A DNA stretch of 64,000 nucleotides, taken from the NCBI GenBank assembly GCA_027484985.1, contig JAIXRW010000054.1, positions 23,479 to 87,478 of the forward strand. Direction: 5' to 3'. This DNA is from Rhodobacter sp. (GTDB lineage: Bacteria; Pseudomonadota; Alphaproteobacteria; Rhodobacterales; Rhodobacteraceae). This document shows, piece by piece, positions 1 to 7,821 of this stretch (position 1 is the stretch's first letter; each line of letters starts with the position of its first letter). The position numbers and the translations under genes were made by a program. The notes under the pieces were generated by a model. It did not search any database, was not told the DNA's origin, and was given only the letters and a program-made list of their open reading frames with translations.

Positions 1-2
1 CC

Positions 3-1076
3 ACCGTCGAACTGGCCGACAGCCTGCGCCACATGCTGGCGCCGGGCGAGACGCCGGTTTCCATCGGCTCGGGCGTGCTGAACGATGTGACCAAGCACGC
101 GGCCTTCCGCCTCGACCGGCCCTATCTGTGCATCGGCACCGCCGCCTCGATGGATGGCTATACCTCGGCCGGTGCGCCGCTGTCGGAAAAGGGGTTCAAG
201 AAAACCATCCCCTGCCGCCCTGCCCGCGCCGTGCTGGGCGATCTCGACATCATCGCCCGCGCACCCCGCGCCATGACCGGCTGGGGTTACGGCGACCTTG
301 CCGGAAAGGTGCCCGCGGGCGCCGACTGGATCATCGCCGATGCGCTCGGGCTCGAAGCGATCGACACCGTCGCGTGGCCGCTTGTGCAGGGCGGATTGCG
401 CGGCTGGCTTGCCAACCCCGCCGCCATCGCGGCGGGCGATCCCGCCGCCATCAGCGGGCTGTTTCGGGGTCTTACCCTTGTCGGCCTCGCGATGGAGCTG
501 CACGGCTCGTCCCGCCCCGCCTCGGGTGCCGACCACCAGATCGCCCATCTGTGGGAAATGGAGGATCTTTCGCAAGGGGGCGCGCGTGTCAGCCACGGCG
601 CCTGCGTGGCGGTGGGCTGTTCGATGACGCTGCGGCTTTATGACTGGCTTCTGGCGCAGGATCTGACGCGGCTTGACCCGTCCCATGCCGACCGTGCACC
701 CGACCTTGACGCCAAGTTCGCCGCCATCACCGCCGCCTTCGGCCCCGGCGAAATCGCCGCCCGCGCGGCCGAGGAAACCCGCGCCAAGCATATCGACCGT
801 GCGGCCCATCGTGACCGGATCGAAACCCTGCGCCGCATCTGGCCCGACCTTGCCGCCCGCCTGCGCGCCCAGCTCATGCCCGCCGCCGAAATGCGCGCCG
901 CCCTCCATGCGGCAGGTGCCCCGTCGGACGCCGCCGAAATCGGCGTGGACCGCGCCGCCCTGGAACGCACCACGCGCAATGCCCGCTTCCTGCGCAGCCG
1001 CTATACCGTGCTCGACCTGCTCGACGAAACCGGCCTTCTGGAACAGGCCATCGCGGCAGCCCTTCCCCCGTCCTGA
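3..1076 (+). CDS. sn-glycerol-1-phosphate dehydrogenase-like protein (AraM/EgsA family), 5'-truncated
   Basis: The reading frame is open from base 3, so the true start lies left of the window; 357 residues are visible. The family is the iron-type alcohol dehydrogenase fold that reduces dihydroxyacetone phosphate to sn-glycerol-1-phosphate with NAD(P)H. Support is the nucleotide-binding GSGVLND segment, the TAASMDGYTS segment, a GWGYGDLAGK motif, an aspartate in ADWIIADALG and two histidines in SGADHQIAH and VSHGACVAVG that match the metal-ligand positions of this family. The soluble enzyme probably belongs to a sugar or polyol operon with the SIS and HAD genes downstream, although about 600 bp of non-coding DNA separates them. 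In Bacillus the homologue araM lies in the arabinose operon. The exact physiological substrate here is inferred. Confidence 0.82.
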   Translation, partial: TVELADSLRHMLAPGETPVSIGSGVLNDVTKHAAFRLDRPYLCIGTAASMDGYTSAGAPLSEKGFKKTIPCRPARAVLGDLDIIARAPRAMTGWGYGDLAGKVPAGADWIIADALGLEAIDTVAWPLVQGGLRGWLANPAAIAAGDPAAISGLFRGLTLVGLAMELHGSSRPASGADHQIAHLWEMEDLSQGGARVSHGACVAVGCSMTLRLYDWLLAQDLTRLDPSHADRAPDLDAKFAAITAAFGPGEIAARAAEETRAKHIDRAAHRDRIETLRRIWPDLAARLRAQLMPAAEMRAALHAAGAPSDAAEIGVDRAALERTTRNARFLRSRYTVLDLLDETGLLEQAIAAALPPS

Positions 1077-1675
1077 CCAACCGGCCCCCGCCGCTGCAAA
1101 CCCGACCGGCGGGCTATTCTTCGGCCCCCGCATCCGGTCGCGCAGCGGGGCGAAGCCCTGCCAAAAACATCCTTCCCTGCCGCAAATCGGGCACTGATGG
1201 AAAAAGCCCGCCGGTCCGCGCCGTGCCGCACCGCCATCCGCGCCCTGACAGACAACCGCGGGCAGCCCCCCTTGCCCCGCGCATCATGCCGACATCGCAA
1301 AGACAATACCCCACCGCCCATGCCCCAGCGGGTTTCGCACCGCCAAACGCCATGCCGCAAAACCCTGCGCGCCCGCCGTCCAAACCCAAAACGCGCCCCC
1401 TCACCAGACCGCCCCCCAATCCGCCCAAGCCAACAGCGCGCCCCAGCAAGCGCACCTTCCGCCGCCAGACGACAGGCAGGCGCATCGCAACACACCGCGC
1501 CAATCCACCACCAGCGCCGCCCCGGCCGCCATCCCCTGACACACCGGATGCACCCGAACCCTGACCTCCCACGGCAACAGGCCGAAAGAACGGCGCGCGC
1601 AGATCGCCCCCCCTTTCCAACCGCCCCGCCACAGTCCAAGCTGCCCCCGAACCTGCTCCACGCCGGACCCCAGCC
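1077..1675. other. C-rich, G-poor non-coding gap
   Basis: About 600 bases with no convincing gene. The plus strand is strikingly rich in C and A and poor in G between about 1200 and 1670. Open frames exist in several phases because stop codons are rare in such sequence, but their translations are Pro/Arg-rich or Gly/Ala-rich without any recognisable domain. No clear hairpin or promoter was seen. It may be decayed coding sequence or a structural tract. Confidence 0.6.
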
Positions 1676-2239
1676 ATGCCAGACCTCACCGCCCTCGCCA
1701 CCCGCGCCGCCGCCGAAATCCGCGATGCCACGGCAGCGGTCGATCCGGCCGAACTGGCCGCGCTCGTCACCGAACTGGCCAGCGCCAAACGCATCGTCGC
1801 CCATGGCCTCGGGCGCGAAGGGCTGATGATGCGCGCACTGGTCATGCGGCTCTACCATCTCGGGCTCGACGCCCATGTCTGGGGCGACATGTCCACCCCG
1901 CCGGTGGGCAGGGGCGACCTGCTCCTCGTCTCGGCCGGACCGGGCGGCTTTGCCACCATCGACAGCCTGCTTGGCATCGCGCAGGGCGCAGGGGCGCGGG
2001 TCGCGTGCATCACCGCCCGGCCCACGGGCAGCACGGCCTCTGCCGCAGACCTTGTGCTGACCATCCCCGCCCAGACCATGGCCTCCGATCAGGGCGCCAT
2101 GGCCACCTCGGTCCTGCCCATGGGGTCGCTGTTCGAAGGCGCGCAATATCTGACCTTCGAACTCCTCGTCCTTGCCCTGCGCGACCACCTCGGCGCCGAT
2201 TCCGCCGCCATGCGCGCCCGCCACACCAATCTCGAATGA
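1676..2239 (+). CDS. SIS-domain sugar-phosphate isomerase (6-phospho-3-hexuloisomerase-like)
   Basis: A 187-residue cytoplasmic protein that is a single SIS (sugar isomerase) domain over nearly its whole length. The GLGREGLMMRAL segment (about residues 43-54), the HVWGDMSTPP segment and the LLLVSAGPG strand are typical of the HxlB/PHI group, as is the C-terminal RHTNLE. This group interconverts a 3-hexulose-6-phosphate and fructose-6-phosphate, but related SIS proteins act on other ketose or aldose phosphates. No hexulose-phosphate synthase gene is visible beside it, so the substrate is uncertain. It is followed directly by the HAD phosphatase gene, whose alternative ATG at 2236 would overlap this stop codon, which suggests one operon. 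Confidence 0.8.
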   Translation: MPDLTALATRAAAEIRDATAAVDPAELAALVTELASAKRIVAHGLGREGLMMRALVMRLYHLGLDAHVWGDMSTPPVGRGDLLLVSAGPGGFATIDSLLGIAQGAGARVACITARPTGSTASAADLVLTIPAQTMASDQGAMATSVLPMGSLFEGAQYLTFELLVLALRDHLGADSAAMRARHTNLE

Positions 2240-2280
2240 CCCGACCGCCCCCGCCCCCGTCCCCCGACCGGACCCGCCCC

Positions 2281-3186
2281 ATGTCCCCCGCCCCGCAAGA
2301 TGCCGAAACCGCCTTCCGCCGCTACGAAGCCATCCGCCCCCGCCTGCCCGCCGCCCGCTTTCCCGCCCGCGCGCGGCACTGCGACACGCTCTCGCAGGCG
2401 GCCGATCTCTATGACGGTTTCCTGCTCGATGCCTTCGGCGTGCTGAATGTGGGCGAAACCGCCATCCCCGGCGCGGTGGCCCGCATGGCCGAACTGCGCG
2501 CGCGCGGCAAAAGCCTGACGGTCCTCACCAATGCGGCCAGCTACACCAAGGCGCAGCTCTTGGCGAAATACCACCGCCTCGGCTTTGACTTCACCGAACC
2601 CGAGGTGGTCTCCTCGCGCGATATCGCCGCCGCCCGCCTGAACGCCATCGCCCCCCGCGCCCGCTGGGCCGCGATCAGCCAAAGCGGCGACAGTTTTGCC
2701 GACCTTCCCGCCACCATGCTCGACGCCGTTGAAGATCCCGCCACCTTCGACACCGCCGATGCGATCCTGTTCCTCTCCTCGGCCCGCTGGACGCCCGCGC
2801 TCCAGACCCGCCTCGCCGCCGCGCTGGCCCGCAATCCGCGCCCCGTGGTCATCGCCAATCCCGACCTCGTCGCCCCGCGCGAGGCTGACCTTTCCGCCGA
2901 ACCGGGCCTGTTCGCCCATGCCCTGACCGATGCGCTGGGCCTTGACTGCCACTATTTCGGCAAACCCTTTCCCGATGCCTTTGCCGATGCCATCGCCCGC
3001 GCGGGCCACGCCCCCCACCGGCTCGCCATGGTGGGCGATACGCTGCACACCGACATTCTGGGCGGTGCCGCGGCAGGCTGCGGCACGGTCCTCGTCACCC
3101 GCCACGGCCTGTTCCGCGGCCTCCCCGTAGCCCCCTTCATCACCCGCTCGGGCATCGTGCCCGATGTGATCGTCGAAACCACCTGA
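2281..3186 (+). CDS. HAD-superfamily class IIA hydrolase (sugar-phosphate phosphatase)
   Basis: A 301-residue cytoplasmic HAD phosphatase with a C2 cap, like NagD, 4-nitrophenylphosphatase and phosphoglycolate/glycerol-phosphate phosphatases. Motif I is LLDAFGVL with the nucleophilic Asp and a second acid position replaced by Phe-Gly, as in many class IIA members. Motif II is LTNAAS, the Lys lies in FGKPFPD, and motif III is MVGDTLHTDILGG with the Mg-binding Asp residues. I chose ATG 2281. An in-frame ATG at 2236 overlaps the SIS stop codon as ATGA and would add a proline-rich extension, so it remains a real alternative. With AraM-like and SIS neighbours it probably dephosphorylates a sugar or polyol phosphate. 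Confidence 0.82.
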   Translation: MSPAPQDAETAFRRYEAIRPRLPAARFPARARHCDTLSQAADLYDGFLLDAFGVLNVGETAIPGAVARMAELRARGKSLTVLTNAASYTKAQLLAKYHRLGFDFTEPEVVSSRDIAAARLNAIAPRARWAAISQSGDSFADLPATMLDAVEDPATFDTADAILFLSSARWTPALQTRLAAALARNPRPVVIANPDLVAPREADLSAEPGLFAHALTDALGLDCHYFGKPFPDAFADAIARAGHAPHRLAMVGDTLHTDILGGAAAGCGTVLVTRHGLFRGLPVAPFITRSGIVPDVIVETT

Positions 3187-3361
3187 CCGCCCCCGAACCG
3201 CCCCAGAACCGCCCCAGAACCACCCACGCCGCGCCCGCCCCCCAACGCCCCGCCCGAACACCCCACAACCGCCCCCCCCCCGACCCGAGGGCCCGCTCCA
3301 CCCCACCACAAAGCGAACACCCACCGCCCGCACCTTCCCTGCCCCACCCCTTCATCTTTGC
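3187..3361. other. C-rich intergenic tract
   Basis: Non-coding stretch after the HAD gene. The plus strand is almost G-free in parts, with a short direct repeat of CCGCCCCAGAA near 3197-3220 and a C run near 3270. It leads into the tandem repeat array. No gene is seen. Confidence 0.6.
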
Positions 3362-3690
3362 AAAAATACTCCGGGGTCCGGGGCAGCGCCCCGGTCCTGC
3401 CCCATGCCCCCCCCGCTCCCCAAAGGCCAAGCCCCACGCACAGCCCCCCTCACCCTTGCCCGAAATACTCCGGGGTCCGGGGCAGCGCCCCGGTCCTGCC
3501 CCATGCCCCCCCGCTCCCCAAAGGCCAAGTCCCATACACAGCCCCCCTCACCCTTGCCCGAAATACTCCGGGGTCCGGGGCAGCGCCCCGGTCCTGCCCG
3601 TGTGGCAGCGCCCCGGTCCTGCCCGTGTGGCAGCGCCCCGGTCCTGCCTGTATCGCAGCGCCCCGGTCCTGCCCGCCTAACGGCGCCCCG
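3352..3690. repeat. Compound tandem repeat: about 98-bp unit, then 25-bp unit
   Basis: Three copies of a unit starting at AAATACTCCGGGG lie near 3364, 3463 and 3561 with spacings of 99 and 98 bp. The third copy breaks into a second array in which CAGCGCCCCGGTCCTG recurs at 3581, 3606, 3631 and 3656, exactly 25 bp apart. A degenerate fifth copy (CGGCGCCCCG at 3681) lies in the last codons of tadA. The long units each begin with a copy of the dispersed AAATACTCC element found elsewhere in the window. This is not a CRISPR array: spacers are not unique and the units are head-to-tail copies. Confidence 0.9.
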
Positions 3691-4123
3691 CGAAAAAGCC
3701 CTTCAACAGCGCCTCGGCCTCGGTCGCGCCGATACCGTCGTAAATCTCGGGCACATGGTGGCACTGGGCGTGCGAAAACACCCGTGCCCCCACGCTCACC
3801 CCGCCCGATTTCGGGTCTGCCGCCGCGTAATACAGCCGCCCGATCCGCGCGGCGGCAATCGCGCCCGCGCACATCGCACAGGGTTCCAGCGTGACATAAA
3901 GATCATGCCCGCCCAGCCGCTCGGTCCCTGCCGCAGCGCAGGCGGCGCGGATCGCCAGCATCTCGGCATGGGCGGTCGGATCGGCCAGCTCGCGCGTGCG
4001 GTTGCCCGCGCGCGCCACCACCACGCCCGCCTGCACGACCACGGCCCCCACGGGAACCTCGCCCCGCGCGGCCGCCGCCCGCGCCTCGTCCAGCGCGATC
4101 TGCATGAAAGACCGGAACTCCAT
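3677..4123 (-). CDS. tadA: tRNA-specific adenosine deaminase TadA
   Basis: A 148-residue deaminase that converts adenosine to inosine at the wobble position of tRNA-Arg(ACG), an essential reaction in most bacteria. The zinc and catalytic motifs are complete: PTAHAEML supplies the His and catalytic Glu, and PCAMCAGAI supplies the two Cys ligands. The length is normal for the family. The start at 4123 is supported by a purine-rich AGGAAGG just upstream on the minus strand; the frame continues upstream without homology. The stop codon lies at the edge of a 25-bp tandem repeat array. The gene is divergent from the pseudouridine synthase gene, across a 127-bp region that contains a perfect hairpin. 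Confidence 0.95.
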   Translation of the reverse strand: MEFRSFMQIALDEARAAAARGEVPVGAVVVQAGVVVARAGNRTRELADPTAHAEMLAIRAACAAAGTERLGGHDLYVTLEPCAMCAGAIAAARIGRLYYAAADPKSGGVSVGARVFSHAQCHHVPEIYDGIGATEAEALLKGFFAGRR

Positions 4124-4189
4124 GCCCCTTCCTGCCCCAGCCCCGCGCATCTGGCAACACGCCTTCCCGCCGCATCGCGGGCGCGCGGG

Positions 4190-4214
4190 GGGCGGGGGTG
4201 GAAAACCCCCGCCC
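4190..4214. other. Perfect 10-bp hairpin in the tadA/rluB divergent region
   Basis: GGGCGGGGGT at 4190-4199 pairs with ACCCCCGCCC at 4205-4214 around a GGAAA loop. It lies in the putative leader of the pseudouridine synthase gene, 36 bases before its start. A closely similar G5/C5 hairpin with an AAAA-containing loop lies at 23062-23082, so it is probably part of a dispersed repeat family rather than a gene-specific regulator. Confidence 0.6.
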
Positions 4215-4250
4215 TTTCCGCTATCACCACCCCTTGCCCACGAGGACACC

Positions 4251-5468
4251 ATGACCAAAGCCCCCACCGCCAAGCCTGCCCCCGCCACGCCCCCCGCAGG
4301 CGCCCCGACCGGTGACCGCATCGCCAAGGTGCTGTCCCGCGCCGGCATCGCCTCGCGGCGCGAGGCCGAGCGCCTGATCGCGGCGGGCGAGGTCGCGGTG
4401 AACGGCAAGGTGATCGACAGCCCCGCGCTGAATGTCGGCCCCGCCGACCGCATCACGGTTTCTGGCCAGCCCGTGGGCCAGCCCGAACCCGCCCGCCTCT
4501 GGCTCTATTACAAACCCGAAGGCCTCGTGACCTCGGCCTCCGATGAAAAGGGCCGCGACACGGTGTTCCAGCACCTGCCCGAAGACATGCCCCGCGTCAT
4601 GTCGATCGGGCGGCTCGACCTCAATTCCGAAGGGCTGCTGCTGCTCACCAATGACGGCGAACTCAAGCGGCGGCTCGAACTCCCCTCGACCGGCTGGCTG
4701 CGGAAATACCGTGTGCGCGTCAAGGGCAACCCCACCGATCCCGACCTCGAACCCCTGCGCAAGGGGATCGTCGTCGATGGCGAGAAATTCCAGCCGATGA
4801 CCGTGGTGCTTGACCGCCATCAGGGCGCCAATGCCTGGCTCACCATCGGCCTGCGCGAAGGCAAGAACCGCGAAATCCGCCGCGCCATCAACGCGCTCGG
4901 CATGATCGTGAACCGCCTGATCCGCATCAGCTATGGCCCCTTCCGCCTGAACGAATTGCAACCCGGCGCGGTGGAAGAGGTCCGCCCCCGCATCCTGCGC
5001 GACCAGCTTGGCCTGACGGGCGAGGCGTCGGATGATTTCGCCCCCGCCGCGCCGAAACCGGCCGTCAAGACCGTCTCGCGCGGTGCGGCGCGCAAACCCT
5101 CGGGCCCCCGCCCGCGCGACCTTGACGCCTCCGATCCCGCCAAGCGCGCCCCCGCCGCGCCCAAATCCAGACCGCCCCGCCCCGAAGGCGGCGCAGCCCG
5201 CCGCGGCCCCGCAGGCGCCCCCGCCCCCGCAGGCGACGCGCCCCGCCGCTTCGGCACCGCTGCCACCAAACCGGGCGCAGCCAAACCGGGCGCCGCCAAA
5301 GCAGGCCCCGCCGCCGGCAAAGCCACCGCCAAACCCGCGCCCCGGGCCAAACCACAACCCGCGGGCGATTCGCCCGCAGGCCGCAGCGGCACGGGTGCTG
5401 CGGCGCGGCCCCCGTCCAAACCGCGCCCCGCACCGACCGGCGGGCCCCGCAAACCCCGCCAGCCTTAG
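4251..5468 (+). CDS. RsuA/RluB-family 23S rRNA pseudouridine synthase with long A/P/K-rich tail
   Basis: A 405-residue RNA-modifying enzyme. An S4 RNA-binding domain (about residues 20-75, with SRAGIASRREAERLI) is followed by the RsuA/RluB/RluE catalytic domain with SIGRLDLNSEGLLLLTND, which contains the catalytic Asp. GKNREIRRA further on is also typical. The likely target is 23S rRNA helix 89 as for RluB, although RluE- or RsuA-like specificity cannot be excluded. After about residue 265 the protein becomes a low-complexity Ala/Pro/Lys/Arg tail, which is common in alphaproteobacterial homologues and probably disordered and RNA-contacting. ATG 4251 is preceded by GAGGA at good spacing. Confidence 0.88.
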   Translation: MTKAPTAKPAPATPPAGAPTGDRIAKVLSRAGIASRREAERLIAAGEVAVNGKVIDSPALNVGPADRITVSGQPVGQPEPARLWLYYKPEGLVTSASDEKGRDTVFQHLPEDMPRVMSIGRLDLNSEGLLLLTNDGELKRRLELPSTGWLRKYRVRVKGNPTDPDLEPLRKGIVVDGEKFQPMTVVLDRHQGANAWLTIGLREGKNREIRRAINALGMIVNRLIRISYGPFRLNELQPGAVEEVRPRILRDQLGLTGEASDDFAPAAPKPAVKTVSRGAARKPSGPRPRDLDASDPAKRAPAAPKSRPPRPEGGAARRGPAGAPAPAGDAPRRFGTAATKPGAAKPGAAKAGPAAGKATAKPAPRAKPQPAGDSPAGRSGTGAAARPPSKPRPAPTGGPRKPRQP

Positions 5469-5580
5469 GGATTTGCCGCCACCACCTTTCGCAGCCGATC
5501 CCGCCCGCAGGACTGGCATGGACCCGACCCTTCGCCTATAGTCCACCCCGACCAAGGCCAGACGGGGAACGGGCGCAAGC

Positions 5581-5664
5581 ATGACAGGCGATACCTTTCG
5601 CAGCCTCTCCTACTTCCTGCTTCTGGCCCTCATCCTCTATGTCGGCGCGTCCGGGGGGCAATGA
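5581..5664 (+). CDS. Putative 27-residue membrane peptide
   Basis: A very short open frame of 27 codons starting with MTGDTFRSLSYF and running into a hydrophobic stretch long enough for one membrane helix (about residues 9-23). It ends in TGA just before the ATG at 5666 of the next gene, with one base between them, so translation could be coupled. A TATAGT-like -10 element lies about 40 bp upstream. Small single-helix proteins at the head of operons are plausible, but no homology can be shown by eye and the ribosome-binding site is weak. It may be real or chance. Confidence 0.4.
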   Translation: MTGDTFRSLSYFLLLALILYVGASGGQ

Positions 5665-5665
5665 C

Positions 5666-6562
5666 ATGGCACAGCGTTTCGGCGGCAAATACAGCCCCAC
5701 CCCTGCCCCCACCCCCGATGCGGCAGGCACCCCGCCAGATACCCCGCCCGTCGCAAACCGCTTCGACGGCAAGCGCCCGCTGCCCGCACGGGGCCGGACC
5801 AACCTGTTCTTCGTGGCCTCCTTCGCCCTGCTGGTCCCCGCCGTCCTGCATGGCGGCCCCGATGTCCTGTTGCGCTCGGTCGGGGCCACCGCGCTCTGCC
5901 TCGCCGCCGTCTGGCTCACGCGTGAGGGGCTGGTGGCCGAAGACGCCTTCAACGCCCGCACCATCGCCCGCCGCCCGGCCATCCCGCGCAAGATATTTGC
6001 CGCCGTGCTGACCGGCGCCGCCCTCGGCCTTGGCGCGACCATCACCCAGCCCGGCCTTTACCCGCTTGCCTTCGCGCTGGCCGGTGCCGCCGCCCATCTG
6101 GCCGCCTTTGGCCTCGATCCCCTGCGATCCAAGGGCGCAACCGGCCTTGACGAATTCCAGACCGACCGCGTCGCCCGCGCCGTGGACGAAGGCGAACGCT
6201 TCCTGTCAGACATGCGCGATGCCATCCGCCGCGCCGGCGACCGCGCGCTCGAAGCGCGGGTTGATGCCTTCACCACCACCGCCCGCACACTTTTTCGCAC
6301 GGTCGAGGGCGATCCCGGCGATCTGACCGCCGCGCGCAAATTCCTCTCGGTCTATCTTTCCGGCGCCCGCGACGCGACGGTCAAGTTTGCCGATTTTTAC
6401 GCCACCTCGCGCGATGCCACCGCGCGGGCCGATTATCTTGGCCTGCTCGACGATCTGGAAACCAATTTCGCCAGCCGGACCAAGGCCCTTCTGTCCAACA
6501 ACCGCAGCGATCTCGATGTCGAAATCGGCGTCCTGCGCGAAAGACTGCAACGCGAGGGCTAG
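5666..6562 (+). CDS. XpaC-like (5-bromo-4-chloroindolyl phosphate hydrolysis protein family) membrane protein
   Basis: A 298-residue protein with a proline-rich N-terminus (about 1-45), two or more hydrophobic segments between about residues 48 and 150 (FFVASFALLVPAVL and a second group around GAALGLGATI), and a soluble helical C-terminal half. This layout matches the XpaC family, which is regularly found beside TelA genes. The biochemical role of the family is unknown; the name comes from an old Bacillus phenotype. I chose the ATG at 5666, right after the 27-codon frame; an upstream ATG at 5639 would overlap that frame. The gene is followed by telA-like after 59 bp and probably forms an operon with it. 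Confidence 0.7.
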   Translation: MAQRFGGKYSPTPAPTPDAAGTPPDTPPVANRFDGKRPLPARGRTNLFFVASFALLVPAVLHGGPDVLLRSVGATALCLAAVWLTREGLVAEDAFNARTIARRPAIPRKIFAAVLTGAALGLGATITQPGLYPLAFALAGAAAHLAAFGLDPLRSKGATGLDEFQTDRVARAVDEGERFLSDMRDAIRRAGDRALEARVDAFTTTARTLFRTVEGDPGDLTAARKFLSVYLSGARDATVKFADFYATSRDATARADYLGLLDDLETNFASRTKALLSNNRSDLDVEIGVLRERLQREG

Positions 6563-6621
6563 GCCCCGCATCCCGCCCCACCCCTCCGCGCCCGTTCTTC
6601 GCATCTGTAAAGGTTCCCGCC

Positions 6622-7818
6622 ATGCCCGAAACCATCCGCGACGCCGCCGCCACCGCCCTGACCGAAGTGGAAGCCGTGACCAAGGCCCTGCTGCCCGAAC
6701 CCGTGGCCGAAGTGGTGCCCCTGTCCGCCGCCCCCGCCCCGCAGGCCGAAGAAATCCGCAAACGCATGGCCGAGGTTGACCTGTCCGATGCCCAGTCGAT
6801 CTTGTCCTTCGGCTCGTCTGCACAGGCCGAATTGCAGGTGATCAGCCAGGAAATGCTGTCGGGCGTCCGCAACAAGGATGTCGGCCCCGCAGGCGACAGC
6901 CTGCGCGAGATTGTCACCACCATCCGCGGCTTTTCCGCCAGCGAACTCGACCTGGGCCGCGATCAAAGCTGGTGGGAAAAACTGGTGGGCCGCGCCAAGC
7001 CGGTGGCGAAATTCGTCGCGCAATACGAACAGGTGCAGGGCCAGATCGACCGCATCACCGAAAACCTGCTGATGCACGAACATACCCTGCTCAAGGACAT
7101 CAAGGCGCTTGATATCCTTTATGCCAAGACGCTCGCCTTCTATGACGAACTGGCGCTCTACATCGCCGCAGGCCAAGCCAAGATAGCCGAGGCCGACCAG
7201 ACCGCCATCCCCGCCAAAGAGGCCGCAGTGGCCGCCGCCCCCGAAGCCGATCAGGTGAAACTGGCACAGGAACTGCGCGACCTGCGCGCCGCCCGCGACG
7301 ATCTCGACCGCCGCGTGCATGACCTGCGCCTGACCCGTCAGGTGACGATGCAATCGCTGCCCTCGATCCGCCTCGTGCAGGAAAACGACAAAAGCCTTGT
7401 GGCCAAGATCAACTCGACACTGGTCAACACCGTGCCGCTGTGGGAAACCCAGCTCGCGCAGGCCGTCACCATCCAGCGCAGCAAGGATGCCGCCGAAGCG
7501 GTGCGCGATGCCAATGATCTGACGAATGAATTGCTCAAGGCCAATGCCGAAAACCTGCAACAGGCCAACCGCGTCGTGCGCGAGGAAATGGAACGCGGCG
7601 TTTTCGATATCGAGGCCGTCAAGGCCGCCAACGCCACCCTCATCGCCACCATCGAGGACAGCCTTCGCATCGCCGACGAAGGCAAGACCCGCCGCGCCGC
7701 CGCCGAGACCGACTTGCAAAAGCTTGAAACAGACCTGCGCGACACGCTGGCATCCGCCCGCGCCAAACCTGTCGGCCCCGCCCCCGATCCTGCCGCGCCC
7801 AACCCCGCAGCCCCCTGA
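6622..7818 (+). CDS. TelA-family toxic-anion (tellurite) resistance protein
   Basis: A 398-residue soluble, strongly helical protein of the TelA/KlaA family. The segment FGSSAQAELQVISQEML near residue 70 and GLxxRAKP-like sequence near residue 125 are characteristic, followed by long heptad-rich helices to about residue 375 and an Ala/Pro tail. Family members are linked to resistance to tellurite, some antimicrobials and cell-wall stress, but their mechanism is not established. Context is the strongest guide: XpaC-like upstream, then a lipoprotein, an SPFH protein and a zinc-ribbon membrane protein downstream, all on one strand. I expect a joint envelope-associated function rather than tellurite detoxification as such. 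Confidence 0.85.
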   Translation: MPETIRDAAATALTEVEAVTKALLPEPVAEVVPLSAAPAPQAEEIRKRMAEVDLSDAQSILSFGSSAQAELQVISQEMLSGVRNKDVGPAGDSLREIVTTIRGFSASELDLGRDQSWWEKLVGRAKPVAKFVAQYEQVQGQIDRITENLLMHEHTLLKDIKALDILYAKTLAFYDELALYIAAGQAKIAEADQTAIPAKEAAVAAAPEADQVKLAQELRDLRAARDDLDRRVHDLRLTRQVTMQSLPSIRLVQENDKSLVAKINSTLVNTVPLWETQLAQAVTIQRSKDAAEAVRDANDLTNELLKANAENLQQANRVVREEMERGVFDIEAVKAANATLIATIEDSLRIADEGKTRRAAAETDLQKLETDLRDTLASARAKPVGPAPDPAAPNPAAP

Positions 7819-7821
7819 CGC

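Noticed and set aside
1001..1845. Long open frames on both strands of the C-rich gap
   Set aside because: Translations are Pro/Arg-rich or Gly/Ala-rich without any domain; long open frames are expected in GC-rich DNA with few stop codons.
2005..2280. Earlier start for the HAD-IIA phosphatase
   Set aside because: It would overlap most of the 3' part of the SIS gene and adds sequence with no homology; ATG 2281 or 2236 fits better.
3352..3690. CRISPR-like array
   Set aside because: Units are head-to-tail copies with no unique spacers, and no cas genes are near.
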